Positions 56,318-64,000 of a stretch of DNA of 64,000 bases are shown in pieces (position 1 is the first letter of the stretch; each line of letters starts with the position of its first letter). The position numbers and the translations under genes were made by a program. The stretch spans positions 5,270,001 through 5,334,000 of the forward strand of contig NZ_CP067041.1 of the NCBI RefSeq assembly GCF_016599855.1, in the 5' to 3' direction. The notes under the pieces are model-generated. The model searched no databases, was not told the DNA's origin, and was given only the letters and a program-made list of their open reading frames with translations. The DNA comes from Bradyrhizobium diazoefficiens (GTDB lineage Bacteria; Pseudomonadota; Alphaproteobacteria; Rhizobiales; Xanthobacteraceae).

Positions 56318-57197
56318 GATCGCGGTCTTCGAAACCGACGACCACCCCGACGTCGCCGCCCACCGCGCGCGCCTCCTGCCCGCGCTGCAGCGGCATCTGC
56401 AATCATCCGGCCGCGATGCCAGCGTGACGCCGGTCCACGGTGGCACGCTGGGCATCTGCTTCGAGGCGGAAATTGCGGACGAGAAGCGGTTTCTGAAGAC
56501 GCATCTTCCCGATGCAGCCGCCCGCGCCAGCCTGACCAGGGAAGCCGATATCCTCGCCCGGCTCTATGGCGACACAATCGTGCTTGATCGCTTCGAGGTC
56601 TTGCTTGCGGATAGAACCACGCGGCTCTGCCTCCTGATGCCCGCACTCATCCCGCTCGCTGGCCCGATGCAGCCCGCAGAGGCGGCCGCGATGGCCGATG
56701 CGTGCAGCGAAAGGCTCGGCGATTGGCGACCGGCCAATCTCCCCTCGTTGCTGCAATATCTGGCCCCTGCCGCTCGCGCGCTGGAGATGCTTTCGGATCG
56801 CGCCTTGCTCGCACCGGCGACCGCAGCCGAGACGCGCCGCCTCGTCGCACTGCTCGGGGATCGACTCGGCGGCCTGCCCGAAGCGCTTTGTCACGGCGAT
56901 TTCGGACCGAAGAACATCATGCTTGAGGGCACCGAGCCGCGCGTCATCGATTGGGAAGACGCCTTCCTTGGCGTCGCCGGCTATGACTATCTCTACTGGT
57001 TGACCTTCATGGAAAACCGCACGTTCCTGCACACGGCGGCGTTCGGCCGCACCGGCCTTTCGCCTGACATCGAGCGCGCGATCCTTGCGCTTGTCGTCCT
57101 GCTCAAATCCTACCTCGCGGTCTGCTCGGGCGCATACCTGAAGCACGTGGTGCCAGCCGAGGCCCGCATCACCGAGATCTTGCAACTGCCGCTCTAA
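56307..57197 (+). CDS. APH-family phosphotransferase (aminoglycoside-kinase-like)
   Basis: The 296-residue protein has the kinase catalytic HGDFGPKNIML near residues 198-208 and VIDWEDAFLG near 215-224, the HGDxxxxN and D-x-D-type metal sites of the APH fold. The start is GTG 56307, overlapping the sulfotransferase stop. A role in phosphorylating a sugar or other small molecule is likely; drug resistance is not indicated. Confidence 0.72.
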   Translation: MLGKIAVFETDDHPDVAAHRARLLPALQRHLQSSGRDASVTPVHGGTLGICFEAEIADEKRFLKTHLPDAAARASLTREADILARLYGDTIVLDRFEVLLADRTTRLCLLMPALIPLAGPMQPAEAAAMADACSERLGDWRPANLPSLLQYLAPAARALEMLSDRALLAPATAAETRRLVALLGDRLGGLPEALCHGDFGPKNIMLEGTEPRVIDWEDAFLGVAGYDYLYWLTFMENRTFLHTAAFGRTGLSPDIERAILALVVLLKSYLAVCSGAYLKHVVPAEARITEILQLPL

Positions 57198-57285
57198 GAG
57201 GCCCCGATTTCCGCAGCGCTCCTTCCTGCCGGCAATGACCCGTTGATTTATATCGCTCTACGATATATTTCCGGCGCCGACCGAT

Positions 57286-59166
57286 ATGTTCGGCACCGCT
57301 CCCTCATCCTCACAATTGCGTTATCCCGATCGGACCAAGATGCCACGCACCATCCCCGCCAATTCGCTGCCACGCCTTGGCGACTTCACGACAGACCGGC
57401 GCGTCCTGATACTGATCGCCATGGCGATCTTGGTCGGCGCGGGCGGCGCCGGCACGGCATGGCTGCTGCTGCGCGCCATCGCGTTCGTCACCAATGCGGT
57501 ATGGCTGCATACGCTGAGCACGCAGACGCTCTCGACGGCAAATCTGAAGCCCGGCGTCTGGATGGTTGCAGCCCCGGCCCTCGGCGGCCTCGTCATCGGC
57601 CTGATGGCGCGCTTCGGTTCTGAGAAAATTCGCGGTCACGGCATTCCCGAGGCGATCGAGGCGATCCTGATCGGCGGCAGCCGCCTGCAGCCGAAGGTCG
57701 CCGTCCTCAAACCACTGTCCTCGGCCATCTCGATCGGCACGGGCGGACCGTTCGGCGCCGAGGGCCCGATCATCATGACGGGCGGCGCGGTCGGCTCTCT
57801 CTTCGCGCAATGCTTCCATATGAGCGCCGCCGAGCGCAAGACGTTGCTGGTGGCAGGTGCCGCGGCCGGCATGACGGCCATCTTTGGAACGCCGATCGCC
57901 GCCGTCATGCTCGCCGTCGAGCTGCTCCTGTTCGAGCTGAAGCCGCGCAGCCTGATTCCCGTGATCGCCGCCTGCGTGGTCTCGTCGTCGCTGCGGCCGT
58001 GGCTGATCGGCAGCGGCGCGCTGTTTCCGTTCGCCGGCCAGCTGGATTTGCCCTGGTGGGGACCGCTTGCCTGCGTCGGCGTCGGCGTCGTCGCCGGATT
58101 GCAATCGGGATTGCTGACCACACTGCTCTACAAGGCCGAAGATTTTTTCAGCCACCTTCCGATCCACTGGATGTGGTGGCCGGCCATCGGCGGACTGCTC
58201 GTCGGTGCCGGCGGCCTGATCGAACCGCGCGCGCTCGGCGTCGGCTACGACATCATCGGCGACCTGCTCAACGACAACATGGTGGTTTCGGCCGCGGTGC
58301 TGATCCTGCTGGTGAAGTCCGCGATCTGGATCGTCGCCCTTGCGTCGGGCACGTCCGGCGGCGTGCTCGCACCGCTTCTCATTTTCGGCGGCTGCGCCGC
58401 CTGGCTCGAAGCGCAATTTTTGCCGGGGCCCCATGGAGCCTGGGCGTTGATCGGCATGGCCGCGATGATGGGCGGCACCATGCGCTCACCATTGACCGGA
58501 ATCCTGTTCGCGGTCGAACTGACCGGTGACTTTCCGCTGCTCGGGCCGCTTCTGATTGCCACGAGCGCTGCCTATGCGCTCACCGTGCTGCTGCTCAAGC
58601 GTTCGATCCTTACCGAGAAGATCGCGCGACGCGGCCAGCATGTCGTACGCGAATACGGCATCGACCCCTTCGAGTTGCTTCGCGTCAACGAGGTGATGGT
58701 GAAGGACGTCGATACGCTGCAGGCGACGATGACGGTCGGCGAAGCCGTGTCGTTCTTCTCCGGGAACGAACGGCGTCACAAATCCTATCCGCTGATCGAT
58801 GCGGCAGGCCGGGTCGCGGGGCTTGTCGGTCGCGCCGACGTCTTGCGGTGGCGTGCGGAGAGCGCCGACGGTCGCGGCACCCTGTTCGACTGCGCCTCGG
58901 ATGGCTCGCTCACGCTCGGCTATCCCGACGAACCCGTGTCGCATCTTGCGGATCGGATGGTTCTGGCCGATGTCGGGCGCGTGCCGATCGTCGAGCGAGC
59001 GACCGGGCATCTCGTCGGCCTGGTGGCTCGCAAGGATCTCCTGCGCATTCGCATCGCCGCGAGATCGGTCGAGACGCAGCGTTCGGCCTTCTTCGGCCCC
59101 GGTCGCCGCAGCCCGGCACGAGAGGCCACTGTCCTCGACGACGCGCCGCTTGGTTCGGCGCATTGA
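57286..59166 (+). CDS. ClC chloride channel/antiporter with C-terminal CBS pair
   Basis: The 626-residue protein has a ClC membrane domain with GHGIPEA (117-123, His instead of the usual Ser), the gating-glutamate loop GAEGP (Glu159) and GTSGGVLAP (about 353-361). Two CBS domains follow in the last 160 residues. The family exchanges chloride for protons, or conducts chloride, across the membrane. The His in place of Ser at the first motif may change anion selectivity. The start is uncertain: ATG 57286 and ATG 57340 are both possible, and neither has a good ribosome site. Confidence 0.85.
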   Translation: MFGTAPSSSQLRYPDRTKMPRTIPANSLPRLGDFTTDRRVLILIAMAILVGAGGAGTAWLLLRAIAFVTNAVWLHTLSTQTLSTANLKPGVWMVAAPALGGLVIGLMARFGSEKIRGHGIPEAIEAILIGGSRLQPKVAVLKPLSSAISIGTGGPFGAEGPIIMTGGAVGSLFAQCFHMSAAERKTLLVAGAAAGMTAIFGTPIAAVMLAVELLLFELKPRSLIPVIAACVVSSSLRPWLIGSGALFPFAGQLDLPWWGPLACVGVGVVAGLQSGLLTTLLYKAEDFFSHLPIHWMWWPAIGGLLVGAGGLIEPRALGVGYDIIGDLLNDNMVVSAAVLILLVKSAIWIVALASGTSGGVLAPLLIFGGCAAWLEAQFLPGPHGAWALIGMAAMMGGTMRSPLTGILFAVELTGDFPLLGPLLIATSAAYALTVLLLKRSILTEKIARRGQHVVREYGIDPFELLRVNEVMVKDVDTLQATMTVGEAVSFFSGNERRHKSYPLIDAAGRVAGLVGRADVLRWRAESADGRGTLFDCASDGSLTLGYPDEPVSHLADRMVLADVGRVPIVERATGHLVGLVARKDLLRIRIAARSVETQRSAFFGPGRRSPAREATVLDDAPLGSAH

Positions 59167-59181
59167 TCCGGGAGCGCCGCC

Positions 59182-60240
59182 TTATGCGCCGCCGACGATC
59201 TGGTCGAGCTGATCGAGCGAGACTTTGCGCAGGTCGCGACCCTCGCGCAGCGCCTTGTACCAGTCGACGGTGAGCCGCAGGCCCTGCGCCAGATCGAGCC
59301 GCGGCGTCCAGCCGAGTTCGCTTCGTGCCTTCGCGCAGTCGAGCCTGAGATAGGCGGCTTCGTGCGGATGCGGGCCGGCATCCGCCGTCCAGCGCGCGCC
59401 ATCGCCCCACAGCGCGATCAGACGTTCGACGACGGTCCCGACCGGCACCTCGCTTGCGGCATCGGGCCCGAAATTCCAGCCGCCGACGAAGTGTTCGTCA
59501 CCCGCCAGCCGCTCGACCAGCGTGAGATAGCCGAGCACCGGATCGACCGCGTGCTGCCAGGGCCGCACCGAATTGGGGTTGCGGATGCGCAGCGCCCGGC
59601 CGTCGAGCAAGGCCTGCATCGCATCGGGCACCAGCCGATCGCGCGCCCAGTCGCCGCCGCCGAAGACATTGCCGGCCCGCGCAGTCGCGACGCGGGCCGC
59701 ACCTTGCCCGTTGAAGAAGCTGTGACGGTAGGAATGCGTCACGAGCTCCGCACAGGCCTTGCTGTTGCTGTAGGGATCGTCGCCGCCGAGGCGATCGTCC
59801 TCGCGAAAGGCCGTGCCTGCACCGTCGTTCTCGTAGCATTTGTCGCTGGTGACATTCAGGATCACCTGGACCGAGCGCAGCTGCCGCGCGGCCTCCAGCA
59901 CATGCACCGTGCCCATCACGTTGGTCGCAAACGTCTCGACCGGCTCCTCATAGGACGGGCGCACCAGCGCTTGCGCCGCCATGTGGATGACGATGTCGGG
60001 CTCGGCCTCCGCCATCGCGGCACGCAAGACGGCGAGATCGCGGATGTCGGCTTCGCGATGGCTGATGTCCTCGGCGATTCGCGCCGTCACGAACAGCGCG
60101 GATCGATGCGTCGGCGGCAGCGCATAGCCGTAGACGCTGGCACCGAGGCGGCGCAGCAGCAGCGAGGCCCACGCGCCCTTGAAGCCGGTGTGGCCGGTCA
60201 GAAAAACCTTCTTGCCGCGCCAGAATGCCGGATCCGTCAC
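59182..60240 (-). CDS. rfbG: CDP-glucose 4,6-dehydratase
   Basis: The 352-residue SDR has TGHTGFKGAWASLLL near residues 14-28, NVTSDKCYEN near 130, and YSNSKACAE near 155 with the Tyr-x3-Lys site. It gives CDP-4-keto-6-deoxyglucose. GTG 60240 overlaps the rfbF stop (GTGA) and is preceded by GGAGG, so it beats an upstream GTG. It is the standard partner of rfbF. Confidence 0.93.
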   Translation of the reverse strand: MTDPAFWRGKKVFLTGHTGFKGAWASLLLRRLGASVYGYALPPTHRSALFVTARIAEDISHREADIRDLAVLRAAMAEAEPDIVIHMAAQALVRPSYEEPVETFATNVMGTVHVLEAARQLRSVQVILNVTSDKCYENDGAGTAFREDDRLGGDDPYSNSKACAELVTHSYRHSFFNGQGAARVATARAGNVFGGGDWARDRLVPDAMQALLDGRALRIRNPNSVRPWQHAVDPVLGYLTLVERLAGDEHFVGGWNFGPDAASEVPVGTVVERLIALWGDGARWTADAGPHPHEAAYLRLDCAKARSELGWTPRLDLAQGLRLTVDWYKALREGRDLRKVSLDQLDQIVGGA

Positions 60241-61007
60241 CAGATCCTCCACTTCGCGCGATTGCCCGCCCACTCGCCCTCGAGGAAGTTGCGATCGCGC
60301 AGCGAGTCCATCGGGTGCCAGAAGCCGGGATGCACAAAGGCGCGCAGATCGTCGCTGCGGGCAAGCTGCTCCATCGGCTCGCGCTCCCAGGTGGTCTTGT
60401 CGCCCGTAATCAACTCGCCGACCGACGGCGACAGCAGGAAGAAGCCGCCGTTGATCCAGCCACCGTCATCGTTTGGCTTCTCCTCGAAATTGACGACGCG
60501 GTCGCCCTCGATCGCGACCGCGCCAAAACGTTTGGCCGGCCGAACCACCGAGACCGTCGCCCGGCGCCCATGCGCCTTGTGGAACGCGATCTCAGCGGCA
60601 AGATCGATATCGGCGACACCGTCGCCATAGGTCAGCGCGAAGAAGGGCTCATTTGCCACGTAGGGCAGCACCCGCTTCAGCCGGCCGCCGGTCTGGGTCT
60701 GCTCGCCGGTGTCGACCAGCGTGACCCGCCAGGGCTCGGCGGTCTCGCGATGCACCTCCATCCGGTTCTCCGCGAGATGAAAGGTCACGTCGGACATGTG
60801 CAGGAAGTAGTTCGCGAAGTACTCCTTGATCATGTAGCCCTTGTAACCAAGGCAGATCACGAAATCATTGAAGCCATAGTGGCTGTAGATCTTCATGATG
60901 TGCCAGAGGATGGGCCGACCGCCGATCTCGACCATCGGCTTCGGCCGCGTGCTGGTCTCTTCGGCGATTCGCGTGCCGAGACCTCCGGCAAGAATTACGA
61001 CCTTCAT
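60237..61007 (-). CDS. rfbF: Glucose-1-phosphate cytidylyltransferase
   Basis: The 256-residue protein opens VVILAGGLGTRIAEETSTRPKPMVEIGG, an intact nucleotidyltransferase signature, and has the family motif HPGFWHPMDSLRD near 228. It makes CDP-glucose. With rfbG, transcribed leftward, it forms the CDP-6-deoxy-sugar branch. It is divergent from the UDP-glucuronate decarboxylase gene across 227 bp. Confidence 0.93.
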   Translation of the reverse strand: MKVVILAGGLGTRIAEETSTRPKPMVEIGGRPILWHIMKIYSHYGFNDFVICLGYKGYMIKEYFANYFLHMSDVTFHLAENRMEVHRETAEPWRVTLVDTGEQTQTGGRLKRVLPYVANEPFFALTYGDGVADIDLAAEIAFHKAHGRRATVSVVRPAKRFGAVAIEGDRVVNFEEKPNDDGGWINGGFFLLSPSVGELITGDKTTWEREPMEQLARSDDLRAFVHPGFWHPMDSLRDRNFLEGEWAGNRAKWRIW

Positions 61008-61120
61008 TCACTTAGCTCCACGGGAACGTGCGTCCCTTTGGCATACCCGACGGCTTCTATACGAACAGAAAACAGCTGGAAAAATCGTCCGGACGCGTCC
61101 CCTGTGGGGGAATCTTTGGC

Positions 61121-61134
61121 GGTAATATGTTACC
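61121..61134. promoter_or_regulatory. GGTAA-TATG-TTACC inverted repeat in the rfbF/UXS divergent spacer
   Basis: A perfect 5-bp inverted repeat with a 4-base centre lies within the 227-bp space between the divergent rfbF and UDP-glucuronate-decarboxylase genes. It is the clearest operator-like element there. Whether it binds a regulator is unknown. Confidence 0.3.
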
Positions 61135-61234
61135 AGGACGTAAGCCTATTGGCGTTTTCGCCCATAGCCGATACCACTCTGCGGCCGCGGGCAGCCACCG
61201 GCCGAACCGTCCGAGATCCACCTGGAACCGATAA

Positions 61235-62197
61235 ATGCCGTTTGAAAGCTACAAGACGAGCCGCATCCTCGTGACCGGAGGCGCCGGCTTCATCGGATCG
61301 CACCTCTGCGAGCGGCTGCTCGCGACCGGCGCCGAAGTGGTGTCGGCGGACAATTACTTCACCGGCAGCCGGCGCAACATCGCCCATCTGATCGCAAACC
61401 CGCTGTTCGAGGCAGTCAGGCACGACGTCACCTTCCCGCTCTACATCGAGGTCGACGCGATCTTTAACCTCGCCTGCCCGGCCTCGCCCATCCACTACCA
61501 GCGCGACCCCGTGCAGACCACCAAGACCTCCGTGCACGGCGCCATCAACATGCTCGGGCTTGCCAAACGGCTCAAGGCGCGGATCTTCCAGGCCTCGACC
61601 AGCGAGGTCTATGGCGATCCCCTGATCCATCCCCAGACCGAGGATTATTGGGGCAACGTCAACCCGATCGGCATCCGCTCCTGCTACGACGAGGGCAAGC
61701 GCTGCGCCGAAACGCTGTTCTTCGACTACTGGCGCCAGCACGGCCTGCCGATCAAGGTCGCGCGCATCTTCAACACCTACGGCCCGCGGATGCAGCCCAA
61801 CGACGGGCGCGTGGTGTCGTCCTTCATCGTCCAGGCGCTCAAGGGCGAACCGATCACCGTATTCGGCGACGGCGGCCAGACCCGCTCGTTCTGCTATGTC
61901 GACGATCTCGTCGAGGCCATCATGCGGCTCATGGCGACGAACGAGGACGTCACCGGCCCGATCAACCTCGGCAACAATTCAGAGTTCACGATCCGCGAGC
62001 TCGCCGAAAAAGTCATCAAGCTCACCGGCTCGCGCTCCAAGCTGGAGTTCAAGCGGCTGCCGCAGGACGACCCGCGGCAGCGCCAGCCCGACCTCGCCAA
62101 AGCAAAGGCGGTCCTGGATTGGGAGCCCAAAGTCGCGCTCGAGGACGGCCTGAAGGAGACGATCGCCTATTTCAAGCACACGCTTGAGCTGGCCTGA
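61235..62197 (+). CDS. UDP-glucuronate decarboxylase (UXS family)
   Basis: The 320-residue SDR has [19 protein letters not shown] near residues 14-32, STSEVYGDP near 122, and the UXS-typical [14 protein letters not shown] near 142-155. It converts UDP-glucuronate to UDP-xylose. The motif set distinguishes it from the dTDP-glucose dehydratases. It starts the rightward operon of the polymerase-like and glycosyltransferase genes. Confidence 0.88.
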   Translation: MPFESYKTSRILVTGGAGFIGSHLCERLLATGAEVVSADNYFTGSRRNIAHLIANPLFEAVRHDVTFPLYIEVDAIFNLACPASPIHYQRDPVQTTKTSVHGAINMLGLAKRLKARIFQASTSEVYGDPLIHPQTEDYWGNVNPIGIRSCYDEGKRCAETLFFDYWRQHGLPIKVARIFNTYGPRMQPNDGRVVSSFIVQALKGEPITVFGDGGQTRSFCYVDDLVEAIMRLMATNEDVTGPINLGNNSEFTIRELAEKVIKLTGSRSKLEFKRLPQDDPRQRQPDLAKAKAVLDWEPKVALEDGLKETIAYFKHTLELA

Positions 62198-62223
62198 TCC
62201 GGCTCGCCGCTGCCATCGCCCGC

Positions 62224-63528
62224 ATGAGCACGCCCTCCGGCATCATCGAGCATCTGCGAGTCCGGCTGGGTTCAAAGCGCGCGCTGGCGATCCTGGTGCT
62301 GCTGCACAGCGCCGTCACCTGCCTCTCGCTGATCAAGGTCGCGACCTTCCAGTCCTATATTCACTTCAGCAGCGAGCACGTCTGGCTCGCCTTCTCCATC
62401 GCACTCGCCTTCTCCGCGGTTTCGCTGCTGTTCGCCATATCCCGCTTCAGCTTCGGCTATTTCGCCGGATTCTATTTCTACACGATGATCCTGGGCTTCC
62501 TGTGGATCGACGTGTTCTCGGAATACAGCTATCCGCGATTGCTTGCGGGCCTCTCGGCGGCGCTGTCGCTTGTGCTTTTCCTGCTACCCGCGTTGTTCGT
62601 CAGGGCGCCGCTTCGACGGCTCGTCGTGCTGTCCAATGCCCGTTTCGAGCATCTGCTCACACTGATCCTGGCGATCTCCATCCTCACCATCGCGGTCGCC
62701 GCGACCTACAATTTCCGGCTGGTCTCGATCGCGCACATCTACGACTATCGCGACGCACTCGAATTTCCAGGCGTGGTGCGGTATCTCGCGGCTTGGGTGT
62801 CCAGCACATTGCTGCCGTTTGCGTTCGCCTGTTATTGGCTGCTCGGCCATCGCTGGCGGGCCGTCATGGTCCTGATCTTGCTCCTGTTCTTCTATCCGAT
62901 CACGCTGACGAAGTTCGCGTTCTTCACCCCGGCCTGGTTGATCGCACTGGTCGTCCTGTCGCGCTTTCTGGAGACGAGAACCTCGGTCATCGCATCGATT
63001 TTCGTCCCGATGCTCCTCGGCCTCATCGTGATCGTCCTGACAGGCGCCAGCCTGACCAGCCCCCTCGGCAAATATTTCGACCTGGTCAACATCCGGATGA
63101 TGGCGACGCCGTCGAGCGCGCTCGACATCTACAATCATTTCTTCGCGGGCCATCCGCTCACCTGGTTCTGCCAGATCTCCGTCTTCAAGCCGCTGACGTA
63201 TTGTCCCTATCAGGAGCCGTTGGCCGTCGTAATGCAGAACACCTACGGCTTCGGCAATTTGAATGCGTCGCTGTTTGCGACCGAAGGGGTCGCCTCCGTC
63301 GGCCTCTCACTCGCTCCCCTGATCGCGCTCGCATCGGGCTTCGTGCTGGCGCTCGGCAACCGCGCTTCGGCCGGGCTTCCGCCCCGCTTCGTGCTGATCT
63401 CATCAGGCGTGCTACCGCACGTCCTGCTCAACGTGCCGCTCTCGGTCGCCTTGCTCACCCATGGCACCGCCATCCTGTTCCTGCTCTGGTACCTGATGCC
63501 GCGCAGCCTGTTCGAACCAAAGCCGTGA
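62224..63528 (+). CDS. Polytopic membrane protein, polymerase-like
   Basis: The 434-residue protein has about eleven membrane segments and a loop near residues 285-335. It resembles O-antigen polymerase and ligase families in topology, without a distinctive motif. It lies 26 bp after the UXS gene and 4 bp before a glycosyltransferase start. A second Wzy-type polymerase in the window (compare 37714) would imply two polymers or two steps. Confidence 0.55.
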   Translation: MSTPSGIIEHLRVRLGSKRALAILVLLHSAVTCLSLIKVATFQSYIHFSSEHVWLAFSIALAFSAVSLLFAISRFSFGYFAGFYFYTMILGFLWIDVFSEYSYPRLLAGLSAALSLVLFLLPALFVRAPLRRLVVLSNARFEHLLTLILAISILTIAVAATYNFRLVSIAHIYDYRDALEFPGVVRYLAAWVSSTLLPFAFACYWLLGHRWRAVMVLILLLFFYPITLTKFAFFTPAWLIALVVLSRFLETRTSVIASIFVPMLLGLIVIVLTGASLTSPLGKYFDLVNIRMMATPSSALDIYNHFFAGHPLTWFCQISVFKPLTYCPYQEPLAVVMQNTYGFGNLNASLFATEGVASVGLSLAPLIALASGFVLALGNRASAGLPPRFVLISSGVLPHVLLNVPLSVALLTHGTAILFLLWYLMPRSLFEPKP

Positions 63529-63532
63529 CGAC

Positions 63533-64000
63533 GTGCGCATCCTGATCCTCAACGCCGACTATCCGCGCTTCCTCGCTTGGCTCTACCGGCGCCATCCCGG
63601 ACTCGAGAACGAGCCTTATGCTACGCAGATGGCGGCGCGGAACGCCAGCCTGTTCGGCGTCGCCGATTTCTACTCGCGCAATTTCGCGAGCCTCGGACAT
63701 GTTGCCGTCGACATCCACGTCAACAATTCCTGGATGCGGGCGGCCTGGGCACACGAGCATGGCCTTGCCGTCGACGAGCCACCACAGCCCGGCGCGCCCG
63801 CGGCGCGCGATGCCGTTCCCGGCTGGCTGCAACGCGCGGTCGCGCCATTCAAGCCGGTGCTAAGACCGCTCGCGCGCAAAGTCGGCCTGAGCCCGCGTCT
63901 CGATGCCGAAGCTGAAAAGATCCTGCTGGCGCAGATCGAGGACTTCAAACCCGATCTCGTCCTCAACCAGGATCTGTTTCACGTCGACACGCGCCTGGGA
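63533..64000 (+). CDS. Glycosyltransferase-like protein, N-terminal part (runs off right edge)
   Basis: At least 156 codons are open from GTG 63533 to the window end, with no stop. The N-terminus VRILILNADYPRFLAWLYRRHP and an ASLGHVAVDIHVNNSWMRAAWA segment suggest a GT-B-type transferase opening. The catalytic part is outside the window. The gene starts 4 bases after the preceding stop. Confidence 0.6.
   Translation, partial: MRILILNADYPRFLAWLYRRHPGLENEPYATQMAARNASLFGVADFYSRNFASLGHVAVDIHVNNSWMRAAWAHEHGLAVDEPPQPGAPAARDAVPGWLQRAVAPFKPVLRPLARKVGLSPRLDAEAEKILLAQIEDFKPDLVLNQDLFHVDTRLG

Noticed and set aside
62184..63545. A 453-codon frame overlapping the polymerase-like gene in another register
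   Set aside because: It is Arg/Pro/His-rich without hydrophobic segments, and the membrane protein frame is the plausible one.

Overview
The window is GC-rich and densely packed, with frequent ATGA/GTGA stop-start overlaps. It carries a branched-chain-amino-acid-type ABC importer fused into an acyl-CoA ligase operon, plus two kinds of palindromic intergenic repeat of a style familiar from Bradyrhizobium/Rhodopseudomonas. I infer a Nitrobacteraceae alphaproteobacterium, most likely Bradyrhizobium. No rRNA, tRNA or other phylogenetic marker is present to prove this.

Left part (1-12.4 kb): the N-terminus of a leftward zinc-ribbon protein, an MFS exporter and a Crp/Fnr regulator. The regulator is divergent from a six-gene liv-type import operon: ATPase, acyl-CoA synthetase, two permeases, binding protein and second ATPase. 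A convergent AGE-type sugar epimerase and a PaaK-like ligase with a degenerate nucleotide loop follow. This part looks like uptake and CoA activation of a small acid.

Middle part (12.4-47.6 kb): a surface-glycan locus. A leftward arm (12.4-29.1 kb) holds four methyltransferases, a fatty acid desaturase, a glutamine-dependent asparagine-synthase-like amidotransferase, a DPM-type glycosyltransferase, two large polytopic membrane proteins, two related proteins of unknown function and a NodU-type O-carbamoyltransferase; a rightward acyltransferase (21.6-23.6 kb) sits within it. A rightward block (29.4-35.4 kb) encodes a CMP-sugar synthetase, a four-domain nonulosonate-synthase fusion, PseB, PseC and PseF. 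A leftward block (35.6-47.6 kb) encodes a nucleotidyltransferase-HAD fusion, a Wzz-like protein, a Wzy-like polymerase, a phytanoyl-CoA-dioxygenase-like enzyme, a Wzx flippase, a surface-carbohydrate protein, PseI, a PIG-L deacetylase, two formyltransferase-fold proteins and PseG. Together these give a pseudaminic-acid pathway with no recognisable pseH, plus a second nonulosonate synthase/cytidylyltransferase pair and Wzx/Wzy/Wzz-type assembly.

Right part (47.6-64 kb): a capsule-type transferase, two GT2 enzymes, a Gtr-like membrane protein, a split transketolase with an NAD-epimerase, a sulfotransferase, an APH-type kinase and a ClC channel. The CDP-glucose genes (rfbF, rfbG), a UDP-glucuronate decarboxylase, a polytopic polymerase-like protein and the start of another glycosyltransferase complete it. 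This part fits synthesis of one or more 6-deoxy or branched sugars for the same or a second surface polymer.

I see no integrase, transposase, tRNA or CRISPR array. The most interesting signals are the CBS-NeuB-SAF-TIM-barrel fusion, the pseH-less pathway with two Asn-lacking formyltransferase-fold proteins, the paired unknown proteins at 23.6-25.2 kb, the degenerate nucleotidyltransferase fused to a HAD phosphatase, and the split transketolase beside CDP-sugar genes.
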